DNA from: Petaurus breviceps papuanus
Taxonomy: Eukaryota; Chordata; Mammalia; Diprotodontia; Petauridae
Reading direction: 5' to 3'
DNA length: 64,000 nt
Assembly: GCA_028583685.1 (NCBI GenBank)
Contig: JAMXIF010001253.1
Location: 78,767,079 to 78,831,078, forward strand
The position numbers and the translations under genes are program-made. The notes below the pieces were generated by a model that did not search any database, was not told the DNA's origin, and saw only the letters and a list, made by a program, of their open reading frames with translations. Position 1 is the first letter of the stretch. Each line of letters begins with the position of its first letter. This document shows positions 1-11,357 of this stretch, piece after piece.

Positions 1-239
1 TCAGTTGTATATTAAAGTTTGAAAAGATTTGGGAAAACAGACTTTGTGCATGCATATTTTAAGCAACAAAATAGAAAAAACATGAATATATTATTTTTGA
101 CAAATGATTAGCTACTTCCAATGTACCTTACACACCAGTATAATTGTATAGTCTCATTATTTTTTAATTGCTATGGAAGGGTTTATGATTTTGTTTGGGT
201 GGGAACTCTCTCCTCCATTACAAATTGCTGCCTCATCTA

Positions 240-375
240 TGATCAAGTAAATAAGTATCAGGGAGTTGCCTAAGTAATGTAGGGGTTAAATTACTTGACC
301 AAGTCATCATCTTGATTAGTGTCAGAATTGGAATTTGAACCAAGATCATCCTAATCCCAAAGGAAAACTGTTATT
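240..375 (-). repeat. MIR-type SINE fragment
   Basis: Minus-oriented MIR signature: ACTTGACCAAGTCATC, then GAATTGGAATTTGAACC and ATCATCCTAATCCC, matching the reverse complement of the MIR core and tRNA-like part. Strongly diverged. Confidence 0.45.
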
Positions 376-449
376 TATAAGTATGCATTACTCTCATTTG
401 GGACTCTGTGTTAGTCTACAAGATTTTATATTTGCTTATTACACTTACT

Positions 450-545
450 CTCTACCAAGAATAGTGCAAAATACCAGGATTTTTTTTTAAAGCAAAAGTA
501 TAGCCCTTGCCCTCATGGAGCTCACTTTCTAGGGAGGGAAAAATG
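450..545 (-). repeat. LINE-2 3'-end fragment
   Basis: CCCTTGCCCTCATGGAGCTC followed by ACTTTCTAGGGAGGG matches the reverse complement of the LINE-2 3' end. Weak upstream. Confidence 0.4.
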
Positions 546-692
546 TGTGTATATACATATCTTTTTATGCATGTGTTTGTGTATGTGTGTATATGCACAC
601 ATGTATATATGTATACACACAGATATGCTTTATATGTGCATGTATACACAAATTTATAAGTATTGTATGTGTGTGTGTGTGTGTGTGTATAC
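541..692. repeat. TG/TATG-rich microsatellite cluster
   Basis: Alternating purine-pyrimidine sequence with GTGTGTATATAC-type units, ending in a clean TG run at about 666-689. Open frames here are artefacts of the repeat. Confidence 0.8.
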
Positions 693-1164
693 GACATATA
701 TAGGGTAAATGGAAGAACTACAGACTGGTTATCTAATATGCTGTTCTCAGCTAACATCTGCTGATTTTAGATTGAATTGCAACAGCTATATAGTCACTTT
801 TCCACAGAGAAAGAGTCTTAACAGTTTTAACAAATAGCTTTAAGAACTCTTTTCAGGACTGGAGTGACTCATCTACACAACCATACATAGCTGCCAGCAA
901 AAGCCCTTGGTTTTAGATTATCTCTCATTTGATCTACTTTGCTTCTGACAACTCCCACTCCCTGAACACAGGCTATGTTGAGTTGATGTGAGTACAAATC
1001 AAAGTATTAATAATACAAATAGTAAAAAAAATCATAATAAACATTTCCATTTTCCTTTAAAGTTTTTCATAGTGGAGGAGGATCCAGGATGGCAGAATAG
1101 AGGCAGAAACTCACCTGAACTCTCCAAAATTACCCTCCAAACTACTTTAAAATAACACATCAGA

Positions 1165-1325
1165 GGGGCAGCTAGGTGGTACAGTGAATAGAGCAACGGC
1201 CCTGGAATCAAGAGAACCTTCATTCAAATCTGGCCTCAGACACTTAACACTTACTAGCTGTTTGATTTGGGCAAGTCACTTAACCCCCATTGCCCTGTCT
1301 TCCCCACTCCAAAAAGCAAAAAAGA
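1165..1325 (+). mobile_element. marsupial tRNA-derived SINE, type A
   Basis: GGGGCAGCTAGGTGGTACAG head, CTGGCCTCAGACACTTAACA core, then TCACTTAACCCCCATTGCCC. Flanked by a 15-bp duplication (1150-1164 and 1326-1340, two mismatches), so it inserted into the LINE-1 around it. Confidence 0.9.
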
Positions 1326-2071
1326 AAATACCACATCAAAAGGAATTCTGGAGAGACAGAGTCAATAAGAAATTGGGGTAAAACAATTTTCTAGATAGTG
1401 ATAACTTAGGAAGTCAGTTGGAAAGGTCAATTTCACCAGGATAATGTTTGGGCCTGGAGTACAGTACAGGCTACACTCTAACAGTATCAACAGATCTTGG
1501 GTCAGTGGCTACAATAGTAGCAATTTGGGGAGCTTTCATGAAAAACTTAAAACTTGCGACAATGCCCCTTCCATACCAGGAGGAGAGCCCAGCTTTAAAG
1601 TTCAAAGTCAGTAAATAGGCTAGAAAATGAGCAGACAACAACAATAACAAAGAGGACCTGTCCATAAAAAAAAAAAAACTTCTATGATGAGAGGGAAGGT
1701 CAAAAGACAAACATAGAAGAAGAAAACAATGTCAAAACAACTACATGCAAAGTTTAAAAGAAAAACATGAATTGAATCCAAGCACAGCAAGAATTCTTGG
1801 AAGAGCTCAAAAAGGATTTTAAAAATCAAGTCACAGAAGAAGAAAAATTGGGAAAAGAAATGTGAAGAAAATAATGCCTCTAAACATAAAAATTTGCCTA
1901 ATGGTAAAAAAAAAAAAAGGTATAAAAATCCACTGAAGAGAAAAGCTTAAAAAACAGAAATAACCAAATAAAAAAGAGGCACACAGTTAACTGAAGATAT
2001 TAACTCCTTAAAAAGAAAAAGAGGTACACAATGTCACTGAAGAAAATGATTTCTTAAAAATTAGAATTGGG

Positions 2072-2347
2072 GGACGGAGTCAAGATGGCAGAGTAGAAAC
2101 AGGACTTCTGCGGGGCTTCGGCTCTCACCTCCACCAATTCATGTAAAAGGTGACTCTGAAGAAACTTTGGAACTACAGAACCCACAAAATGACACAAAGA
2201 AGCTAACCTTCCAGTGGGCCAGGAGCAGGTAGCCAGCACAGTACTCTAGGAGCCTGGCCCTGTGCCAGCCCAAGGTTTTAGCCCCAGGGCAGGCCTGACC
2301 AACCACTGGCTGGATCAGATCACCAGCAGCTGTGGTGGTTTCCAGAA
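2072..2347 (+). mobile_element. LINE-1 5'UTR-only insertion, no poly(A) tail
   Basis: Begins GGACGGAGTCAAGATGGCAG, the 5' start of a LINE-1 promoter region, and stops after about 276 bp in GTGGTTTCCAGAA. An exact 18-bp repeat starting TTAAAAATTAG brackets it (2054-2071 and 2348-2365). The uninterrupted site is seen in the paralogous LINE-1 near 10205-10232, where one copy of this sequence runs straight on. There is no A-tail or LINE-1 3' end. Confidence 0.8.
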
Positions 2348-4810
2348 TTAAAAATTAGAATTGGGCAAGTAAAAGCTAATGACTCCAGAAGACATCAAAA
2401 AAAGTTAAAAGGGTGAAAAAAATAGAAGAAAAAATTAAACATTTCAAGGAAAAAGACAACTGACCTGGGGAAAAATAAAAAGATTGAGAAGAGATAATTG
2501 AGAATTACTGGATTACCTGAAAGCTATAATAATGCTATCATATTTCAAATATATATATATATATATATATAATCTGCTGTGAAATCCTAGAACAAGTAGG
2601 TAAAATAGAAATTGAAAGAATTCACTTATCACCTCCTGAAAGTGATCTCAAAATGAAAATTCTCTGGAATATTATGATCAAATTCTAGAGCTTCTAGGGG
2701 AAAGAAAAAATGTTGCAAGTACCTAGAAACAAATAATTCGAACATCATGGAGTCAGCCTGGATCACACAAGATTTAGCAGCTTCCATATTAAAGGGGAAG
2801 AGGGCTTAGAATATGATATTCAGGCTAAGTAGCTAAGATTATAACTAGGAAAAAATAACCTACCCAGAAAAACTGAGTATAATCTTCCAGGGGAAAATAG
2901 ATGTTTAGTGAAAGTATTAGAGTATTTTAGAAATTTTTCTCAACAAGCCAGAGCTGAATGAAAAAAAATTACTTTCAAATACAAAACTCAAAAGAAGCAT
3001 AAAAGGTAAAAACATAAAAGAGAAATAATAAGGGATTTAATAATATTAAACTGTTTACATACCTGTATGGAAAATTGTTTTGTTTACTTTTAGGGAGATG
3101 TAAAAGAGTACATACATAGATAAAGGGCATGTATCTGAGCTAATTATGATGGAATGAATTCCAAAACATAAAATTTAGAGGTGAAAAAGAGCTAGAAAAG
3201 TTATAACAAAATGCATCTGGTAGGGAAAATAGGTTAGAATAGCAAGAGTATCAAAGGGGGAAAATGTGAAGGAAAGTGGCCTAGCTGTACCAGATTTCAA
3301 AGCATGTTACAAACTGGAAATCATCAAAATAATCTGCTACTAGCTAAGAAATAGGGTGGTGGAGCAGTAGAAGAAAATTGGATATATAATATACAGTAGT
3401 TAATGACCATAGTAATCTAGCATTTGATAAACCTGAAGATCCAAACTTTTGGGACAAGAAATTAATATTTGACTCAAATTTCTGGGAAAATTAGAAAGCA
3501 ATTTGGCAGAAACTAGGTATATACCAACATCTCACACTGTATATCAAGATAAGGTCAAAATGGGTATATGATTTAGACATAAAGGATGATATCATAAGTA
3601 AATTTGGAGAATATGGAAAGTTATACATATCAGATGTGTAGCTACAGGGAGAAATTATGATGAAAGAAGAGATAGAGAGCACTGTGGGATGTAAAATGGG
3701 TAATTTTGATAATATTAAATTTTTAAAAGTCTTTGAAAAACAAAACCAATGAAGCAAAGATTAGGAGGAAGGCAGGACACTGGGGTGCAGGGGAGATTTA
3801 TAGCAAGTTTCTCTGACAACAGCCTCACTTATCAAATATATAAAGAACTGAGTGAAATTTATGATGATACCAGTCATTCCCTAATTGATAAGTGGTCAAA
3901 GGGTATAAATAGGTGATTTTCAGAAGACAAAATCAGTTATCTATATTCATATGAAAAAAAAATTAAAACAACTAAGAGGTAACAATTCACACCTGTGATT
4001 TGTCTAGCATGAGAGAAAAGGAAAATGACTTGTTGGAGGGGATATGTGAAAATTGGGACACTGTTGGTGCAGTTGTGAGCTGATTCAGCCATTCTAGAGA
4101 GCAATTTGGAAATATTCTCAAAGAGCTAGGACACTGTGCATATACTTTGAGCTGGAAATAACACTGCTAGGCCTGTATCCCAAAGAGATCAAAGAAAAAT
4201 AAAAATGACCTTATTGTACAAAAATATTTTAGAACAGCTCTTTTGTGGTGGTGAAGAATTGGAAATTGAGGTAATGTCCATCAAGCAGGGATGCCTGAAC
4301 AAGTTGTGGTATATGATTGTGATGGAATATTATTGTGCTATAAGAAATGATGAGCAAGATGCCTTCAGAAAAATCTGGAAAAGTCTTACATGAACTGATG
4401 CAAAGTGAAATGGGCAGGTTGAGAACATTGTACACAGTAACAGAGATATTGTATGATGATCAGCCATGAGTAAATTAGCTCTTCTGATCATTGCAATGAT
4501 CCAAGACACTCTCCACCTCCAGAGAGAGTCTGAATGCAAGTTAAAACATATATCTTTTTTAATTTTTTCTTTATTTTTCTTGGGGTTTTTGTCTTTTTTT
4601 TGCAACATGGTTAATATGGAAATATGTTTTGCAGAAGTTCATATGTATTATCTATATCAAATTGTTTGCCCTCTTAGGGAATTAAGCAAGTGGGGAGGTA
4701 AAAAAAAATTGGAACTTAATTTTTAAATGAATGTCAAAATTTACATGTAATTGAGAAAGATAAAATAAAAGGAAAAAAAAATAAAGTTTTTCCAAGTACT
4801 TTTTTTTTCT

Positions 4811-4980
4811 GGGGTGGCTAGGTGACACAATGAATAGAACACCAGCCCTGGAGTCAGGAGGACCTGAGTTCAAATCTGACCTCAGACACTTAACACAAAA
4901 CTAGCCATGTGACCTTGGGCAAGTCACTTAACCCCAGTTGCCCTACCTTTTTCCCTCCAAAAAGCCAAAAGAAAAATCTA
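4811..4980 (+). mobile_element. marsupial tRNA-derived SINE, type A
   Basis: GGGGTGGCTAGGTGACACAA head, CCTGGAGTCAGGAGGACCTG middle, GGGCAAGTCACTTAACCCC end, A-rich tail. Similar AAGTA(C)TTTTTTT sequence on both sides suggests a target duplication. Confidence 0.88.
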
Positions 4981-5024
4981 AAACAAAGTATTTTTTTCAC
5001 ATGCCAATGAACTATCTCAGGTAT

Positions 5025-5165
5025 TATTTTCTTCATTTTATAGGTAAGGAAACTGAGACTGAGTTGTTAAATGATGTGACTAGAGTTATGTAACTGTTAG
5101 GAATTAGAACTGGATTTAAGTCAAATCTCATGACTAAAGCCCAATGTTTTGTCTCATATGGCCCT
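5025..5165 (-). repeat. MIR-type SINE
   Basis: Reverse-complement MIR: ATTTTATAGGTAAGGAAACT, GATGTGACTAGAGTTATG and GAACTGGATTTAAGTC, then AATGTTTTGTCTCATATGG. Old, many changes. Confidence 0.65.
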
Positions 5166-5463
5166 TCCAGAATCAAATTACTCTTTTTATGCCAGGAAAA
5201 TAACATTTCCATAAGTATTTTAAAAACATCACCTAAAATAGGTATTAAATGATACCAGGGATCCTGGTATTTATGTGATATTTACTGAGGAAAAAGTATA
5301 TTTTTAGGAAGAAAGTATATACTGAAAATTAATAAGAAATCTGACACAATAGTTATAGATGATTCACATACACTGGATAATTGATTCTACTTTGTCATGA
5401 GAAGATTGAAGTAGTCAAATTCTATAGTTTAGAAAATACTAGGAATATATTTAATGGATTTGT

Positions 5464-5615
5464 GAAGGGGGGGGTTAGGAAACCTACAGCCTTGAAACCA
5501 AATGGGACCCTCTAGGTCCTTAAGTGTGGCCTTCCATTTGGGTTCAGTCAAAGGTCCACACTTGAGGACCTAGAGGGCCCATATGGCCTCAAGGCCACAG
5601 GTCCCCCAGCTGGGG
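5464..5615. mobile_element. palindromic nonautonomous hAT-type element (short internally deleted form)
   Basis: The left half (CCCTCTAGGTCCTTAAGTG, 5508-5526) and right half (CACTTGAGGACCTAGAGGG, about 5560-5578) are near-perfect inverted repeats, and the outer arms (GGAAACCTACAGCC against GGCCACAGGTCCCCC) also pair. Only about 35 bp separate the strong arms. The same family, with a longer centre, occurs at 46763. An 8-bp target duplication is not clear. Confidence 0.6.
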
Positions 5616-5689
5616 TTTGACCATTAAATGTACAAAGTACAATAACAACACAATAACATTAGCATAAAATATTTATAAAGAGCATTAAT

Positions 5690-5765
5690 ATTTCTAAATT
5701 GTTTTATGCACTTTATCTCATTTAATCTTCACAACAACCTTTTATAGTTAATGTCATCATGATAT
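5690..5765 (-). repeat. MIR 3'-end fragment
   Basis: TTTATCTCATTTAATCTTCACAACAACC-type sequence is the reverse complement of the MIR core/3' end. Short. Confidence 0.45.
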
Positions 5766-6259
5766 TCAGCATGTCTTCTTTGTTCTAATTTGTTATATGA
5801 TATTGATTCTGAAATATTACTATATTTGTTCCTGAATACTCATATTGGTTGTGCTATATACAATACTACATAAATAAATTTTAGACTTATGGTTGCTTAT
5901 GTAGGATTTCATTTATTAAGTACTAAGCATGTACAGATCATATGCATCATGGGATAGATAATTGTCCATTACATAAGGATGTGGATCCCAATTTGTCTTT
6001 ACTGATTGTCATGACCTAAATATTTCCCAATAAAACTCAGTTCCTTGAAAGCATGAACTATTTCAATTTTATATTCATGTCTCTAGAGCCTTACACAGTG
6101 TTTTCCTTATAACAGATTCATGCTATCAATTCATTGATAGTAACAGTAAGCAATTCTTCATCTGCTATAATCTGTAGCATCATGAGTTTTCTGAACTGGA
6201 AATCAGTTTAAATTTTCAAGTAGAAATTAAACCATTAACACTGGTCTTCTAAAGTCCAT

Positions 6260-6265
<6 letters not shown>

Positions 6266-6341
<76 letters not shown>
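6266..6341. repeat. (CA)n(TA)n compound microsatellite
   Basis: About 36 bp of CA repeat runs directly into about 40 bp of TA repeat. Confidence 0.95.
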
Positions 6342-6364
6342 TATATCAATGATAACAACAAGAA

Positions 6365-6560
6365 GTAGCTAGAATTTAAAGCTGAAGGACCAGTGTTTAA
6401 ATGTCTTTTCTGCCACTTATTACCTGTGTGATTTTGGATAAATTTCTAAACCCCTCTGGGCCTTAGTTTCATTATCAGTAAAATGAAAGATTGAGATTGG
6501 ATTATATGACCTCCAAAGCCCTTTTTAGCTTTGAATCTATATGAATCCTATGATTTTTAG
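6365..6560 (+). repeat. MIR/THER-type CORE-SINE
   Basis: TCTGCCACTTATTACCTGTG, CCTTAGTTTCATTATCAGTA and AAATGA, then GATTATATGACCTCCAAAGC and a TTTTTAGCTTTGAATCTATA tail: the MIR core with the marsupial THER-type tail. Confidence 0.8.
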
Positions 6561-7980
6561 TAAAAACTGTGACTCAAAAGCAATCATTGAAGAGACATTT
6601 ATGTGTCACAGGACAAAAATTCATTTTAACCATTCTACATAGAGATGTGTAGATGACACTACCCTCAAATTCATCCTTTGTTTTTTCCAAGGCAGTCTAG
6701 TTCTCCAAAAAGTATTCATGAACTGGTTTCTGCCCTTGTTTGTGCACAAATAGGTTGCTCACAGTTGAGTAAGAAAGAATGTTGAATAGGAAAAGCAGTT
6801 TTGTTACTGCCCAGTGAACCGAATGGTTCTATCATGGTCAGAGCAAGTGTCCGAGTGGAGTCTGTTTACCAATAATTACCCTCTTGAGGAAGCCTTGGAG
6901 GGGAGAAAGAACTGCAGAATTTAGACTCCAACTTCATTACAATCCTCAGGAAAAATAAGCCTTTGCTTTTCCCAGAAGGAATAAATTCTAGTGTACTTTT
7001 GTTGTCTCTTCAAGACAAACCTGCTTGCGCATTTATTTTGTAGTAACAGTAAAGATACCAATGGACTTTATTATCCAGTCATTATGCTGCTAAAGCCTTC
7101 CTCCAGAGATTTCCTTCACTTAAAGAATTATACCCTGATGCCTCATTTAAGATGGGGAGAGAATGGCATTTTCTCAACTTCTGAAACTGTTTTACTGGCA
7201 TTGATGAACAGTGAATGACTTTTTATGACCACAGAGTTACAAGCACACTTAGTTTATGTTTCCATCTTGCCAGAAGAAAAATGAAAACTAAAAAATGTCA
7301 TTAAAAATTATGATTTTTCTCCTAGATGCATGTTATTGACCAAGTTTTTCATTTCAATTCTTATGAATTTGGTATCATGTATACACAACTTAAAATGCAA
7401 AAACATTATGAATCATTTAGATACAGCCTAAATTTTTTTAGATAAAGGAGATGGTTATTCATGGTCTTGCCTGCCCTGTGATGCCTTAGCACTTTGTTTC
7501 CTCCAGTACCTATCTGAGCTCTGTAACTCTAGACATGAACCTTCACATACCAACATTGTATTTCCTAAAATATTTGAAGAAATGTTGAGTAAGGAACTCT
7601 TGTATATAACCTCCACTCAAAAAGAATTTGTTAAATAGTTACTAGGTGCAAGAGAATTTGTAGTCAGTGATTAAAAACCATCCTGATGCCCAAAAAGTAT
7701 AATTTCCCATTTAATAAATTCTATCAAATTCCTTGTTTTGTCATTGTATATTTTTCACTTAGAATCAAAGATCCAATCCATTTGAGATAATAAAATCATG
7801 ACTTTTTTTCTTGTTCCCATTCCAGTTAAGTGGCTTTTTTTTTTTTGCTGACTAAAATTGCTTAGTAGATGAACTCACATGCCATGCATAGGCAAACTCC
7901 TCCAGAGAAGATCTTTGTGAATGGAATTTGAAAGGTGAGGAGTTCTTTCTACTAGAGAATTTTTTTTCAGAATATCTCAA
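6561..7980. other. unassigned intronic sequence
   Basis: No recognised gene or repeat. The 75-codon frame at 6991-7218 shows no family motif. AT-rich throughout. Confidence 0.4.
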
Positions 7981-7982
7981 CT

Positions 7983-8213
7983 GTAGCAGCCAGGTGACAC
8001 AGTGAATAGGGTGCTGGGCCTGGAGTCAGGAAGACTGGAGTTCAAATTTTGACTCAGACAATTATTAACTTTGTGAACCTTAACAATCACTTAACCCTTT
8101 TTGCCTCATTTTCCTCATAGGTAAAATGTGCAAGGAAATGGCAAACCACTCCAATATCTTTGCCAAGAAAACTCCAAGTGGAATCACAAAGAGTCAGACA
8201 ACTGTACAACAAA
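7983..8213 (+). mobile_element. marsupial SINE with long tail (MAR1-like)
   Basis: tRNA-like head (GCAGCCAGGTGACACAGTGA), CORE-like middle, then the diagnostic extension GGCAAACCACTCCAATATCT, TTTGCCAAGAAAACTCC and AGAGTCAGACAACTGTACAA. This tail is missing from the shorter type A and B SINEs here. Confidence 0.8.
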
Positions 8214-8214
8214 T

Positions 8215-8325
8215 CCCAGTGTCCCCATTGTACACATAGAGAAGCTGAGGTTTAGAAATGTTAGTAGAGCCAGTAAGTTGTGGGGCAAATTTGAGAATCC
8301 AAGTTTTCTGTTCAATCCACTAGGT
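8215..8325 (-). repeat. MIR-type SINE, interrupted on the right by a hAT element
   Basis: CCCCATTGTACACATAGAGA, AGCTGAGGTTTAGAAATG and TTCTGTTCAATCCACTAGG are MIR reverse-complement landmarks. Confidence 0.55.
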
Positions 8326-8790
8326 CAGATTTGTCTAGTCTTGCACTGCGGCCTGCAGCAAAACCAAGTGTTGCCCACTAGACTAAAATGTAATTGGGAA
8401 ATATTTACAAAATAAATAAAAATGTATTAGGACATGATCAATGTTAATATGTGCTTTCCTTCCTGCCTTTCTTCCTCCTTCCTTCCTTCCTTCCTTTTGC
8501 TTTTTTCAGGGGGGAAGGGGGAGGTAGGTCAAGGAGTTAAGTGACTTGCCCAGTGTCACATGGCTAGGTTTTTTGTGTTCATTGTCTGAGGCCGGACTTG
8601 GAACTCAGGTACTCCTGACTCCAGGGCCGGTGTTGTATTCACTGCACTACCTAGCCACCCCTAGTGTGCTATTCACTGCCTCATCAACCACCCCAATATG
8701 TGATTTTATAAGTCAATATGCATCTGCAGTGATCAATTTTGTAATGTTCAGTAGTTCTTCTTTCTGTTTAATTTTGATAGCACTACAATA
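8326..8790. mobile_element. nonautonomous hAT-like element, split by a SINE
   Basis: AATGTAATTGGGAAATATTT, ACAAAATAAATAAAAATGTA and AATGTTAATATGTG match, base for base over long runs, the element at 16302-16485. It resumes after the SINE with ATTTTATAAGTCAATATGC. Its termini are decayed, so the ends are approximate. Confidence 0.6.
8454..8694 (-). mobile_element. marsupial tRNA-derived SINE, type A, minus strand
   Basis: Reverse-complement SINE: GTTAAGTGACTTGCCCAGTG, GTACTCCTGACTCCAGGGCC, CACTGCACTACCTAGCCACC. The poly-A side has become a CTTC-rich tract (8458-8500). An 8-bp repeat AATATGTG flanks it (8446-8453, 8695-8702), inside the hAT element. Confidence 0.85.
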
Positions 8791-8989
8791 GACTATGTCA
8801 ATGCAAAGATTGTACCAGAGACAAAAAAGACCCCAGGGGACAACTTTATTTTCTATAGCAAAGCAATCATTTTGATGTTTTTCCAGCAAAATCATTCATT
8901 TGACTTTGAATCCATTTTGTTCTCATGCATATTGGTACATCTCTATCCTGTAGTATTGAAGATCATAACTTTTTATAGCCTTTTTTTTT

Positions 8990-9200
8990 CAATATGAAAT
9001 AGTGTGTAATGTGGAGAATAGAATGTTAGTCTCAAATCCAAGAAGATATAGCTTCAGTAGCTGCCTCTGGCAAATATTACCTTTGTGACCATTGATAAGT
9101 AGTTTCACTTCTCACCATGTTAGGCAACTCTCTAAGACTTTATGTGCTGATCTGCACTAATAAGGAGAGTTTCTCCATCTCTGAGTTCTCCATAGTTACA
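8990..9200 (+). repeat. MIR/THER-type SINE, diverged
   Basis: AGAATGTTAGTCTCAAATCC, then CTGCCTCTGGCAAATATTAC and CTTTGTGACCATTGATAAG follow the MIR order, strongly diverged. Confidence 0.5.
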
Positions 9201-10247
9201 AAATCATATCTTGCTAGTAGGTATTGTTACTATTGAAATTGACTAATACTTTTTTGTTCACAGATATGTAACTATAGTTAGTATTTAAAATGTATTTCAT
9301 TCTATTAAGAAAAAATATTACGTGTGAGGGGTGGAGTCAAGATGGCAGTGAGATGCCAGGAAGTTGCCTGAGTTCTCCATGGTTTCCCTCAGAAATAACG
9401 TTAAATTAATCCTCTAAATGGATTCTGGAGTGATCCACCAAAAGGGGTAGTGAAACAATTTTCTAGCCAAAGATAACTTGGAACTTCAGGGAAGGTCTGT
9501 CTCACTGGGGTAAAAACAAGCATGATACAGTGCAAACGACATGCTGGCAAACCAGCCAGAGACTTTTAGCCACAATACATGTCAGCAACCAAGGCTACTT
9601 GGTCCTGGTTCATCAGGCTAGTGGAAGAGCAGATTAGCTGTGAGGCCTTCAGGCCAAGCACAGAAGGAAAATTGGGAGTCCTAGAACCCAAAGCATAAAA
9701 GGTACAACTAGGCAGGCCACCCCAGTGTAGTGAGCAAGCCAACAGTCCCAGAAGCCACAGTGTGGAAAGGCAGTGATCAGGTCCCTCGCCCTCCATAAAA
9801 GAATCAAGGAACAGTGCCCCCTGTGAAATCCAAAAAGAGACCTGAACATAGAAAACTGCTATGATGACAGGGAAAATCAAAACTAAAACTCAGCACAGGA
9901 CAACATTTTCCAAGTATCTACATGTGAAGTCTCAAAAGGGAATATAACTTGGTCTCAAACCAAAAAGTCTTCTTGGAAGAACTCAAAAAGGATTTTAAAA
10001 ATCAAATAAGAGAGATAAAATTTTTAAATGAGAATTATACAGGAGAATTATGATTTAAAAAAAAAACAGCCAACAGCTTAGAAAATGTAGAGAAAAAAAA
10101 CTGACTGAGAAAAACAATTCCTTAAAAGATAGAATTGGCTACATAGGAAACAAAATCCACTGAAGAATGGAAAAGGAGTTACAAAAGCTAACTGAAGAAA
10201 ATAATTCCTCAAAAAATTAGAATTGGGTAAGTGGAAGCTAATGATTT

Positions 10248-10433
10248 ATGAGACATCAAAAATCAGTCAAACAAAATCAGAAGAATGAAAAAAAAATACT
10301 GGAAAATGTAAAATACCCCATTGGAAAAACAACTGACCTGGAAAATAGATTGAGGAGAGACAATTTAAGAATTATTGGACTACCTGAAAGACATGGTCAG
10401 AAGGGGAACCTGACAGAATCTTTCAAGAAATAA
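10248..10433 (+). pseudogene. LINE-1 ORF1 remnant
   Basis: Encodes the end of the coiled coil and the start of the RNA-binding domain: the stretch RRDNLRIIGLPE is the conserved ORF1p signature. ORF1p normally trimerises and coats LINE-1 RNA. The open segment is only a piece of a frame that once ran from about 10.0 to 10.9 kb and is now broken. Confidence 0.85.
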
Positions 10434-11212
10434 TCAAGGAAAACTGCCCTGATACCCTAGAAACAGAGGGTAAAAGAGGCATTGAAAGAATCAACTGATC
10501 ATCTCCTGAAAGAGATTCCAAAACAAAAGCTGAAAGGAATGGTATAGCCAAATCCCAGAATTATAAGGGTCAGGAGAAAATACTGCTGCAGCCAGAAAGA
10601 AACAATTCAAATAACAAGGTCCACAGTCAGGATTACACAGGATTTAGCAACTTCTATATTTATGGATCTGAGGGCTTGGAACACGACATTTTATGAAGCA
10701 AAGGAGCTTGGATTGCAACCAAGAATCAACTACCCAGCAAAATTAAGTATAATCTTTCAGGGGAAAAGTGGACATGCAATGAAATAAGGGACATTCAATC
10801 TTTCCTGATGAAAAAACAGAGCTAAAAAGAAAATTTGATCCTCAAATATAAAACTCAAGAGAAGCATAAAAAAGTAAATGTGAAAGAAAAAAAATGTTAT
10901 TTTATAATATAAACTGTTTATATCTCAACATTAGTATAGAAATTTATCTTACCCTATAGGGAAGTCTGAGGGAAAAAGAGGAAAAAAAATTGGGGACTGA
11001 AAGAAGGGAGGACAGATTGAAGGAGGTGGTGGTGAGAAACAAAACACTGGTGAGGAGGGACAGAGTGAAGGGAGACAGAAAAATATAAATGGGATGAGGG
11101 TATAGAATGGTGGGAAATACACAGTTAGTAAGGATAATTATGAATTTGCATAGGATGAACTCTCCCATGAAACAGAAGTATATAGCAGAGTGGATTAAAA
11201 ACCATAATCCTT

Positions 11213-11357
11213 GGGGCGGCCAGTTAGCACAGCAAGTAAGAGCACCGGCCCCAGAGTCGGGATGAACTGGGATCGAATCCAGGCTCAGACACTTAGCACC
11301 CACCCAGAAACACCTGGCTGTGTAAGCTTGAGCAAGTTACTTAACCCCAATTGCTTA
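11213..11357 (+). mobile_element. marsupial tRNA-derived SINE, type B (left half of a dimer)
   Basis: GGGGCGGCCAGTTAGCACAG head, GGATCGAATCCAGGCTCAG (a clear B-box), GAGCAAGTTACTTAACCCC end. It has no A-tail and joins directly to the next SINE at 11358. Confidence 0.9.

Larger units (their letters stand above)
1075..4790 (+). mobile_element. LINE-1, ORF2-deleted (half-L1-like), with nested insertions
   Basis: Starts with a LINE-1 5' end (CAGGATGGCAGAATAGAGGC), runs through decayed 5' UTR and ORF1 sequence and the ORF1-ORF2 linker (about 2990-3190), then jumps at about 3185-3205 to the C-terminal third of ORF2. Comparison with the complete copy at 9325-15452 shows that about 2.9 kb is missing, including the endonuclease and most of reverse transcriptase. 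The 3' end is the usual AT-rich LINE-1 tail. It is interrupted by a SINE (1165-1325) and by a LINE-1 5'UTR segment (2072-2347). Full of stops; not active. Confidence 0.8.

Noticed and set aside
452-757. 101-codon minus-strand frame
   Set aside because: Reads through a TG/TATG microsatellite; the His/Thr/Tyr periodicity is a repeat artefact.
6991-7218. 75-codon plus frame as a further GALNT13 exon
   Set aside because: No lectin-domain motif (CLD, QxW) and no convincing splice sites around it.
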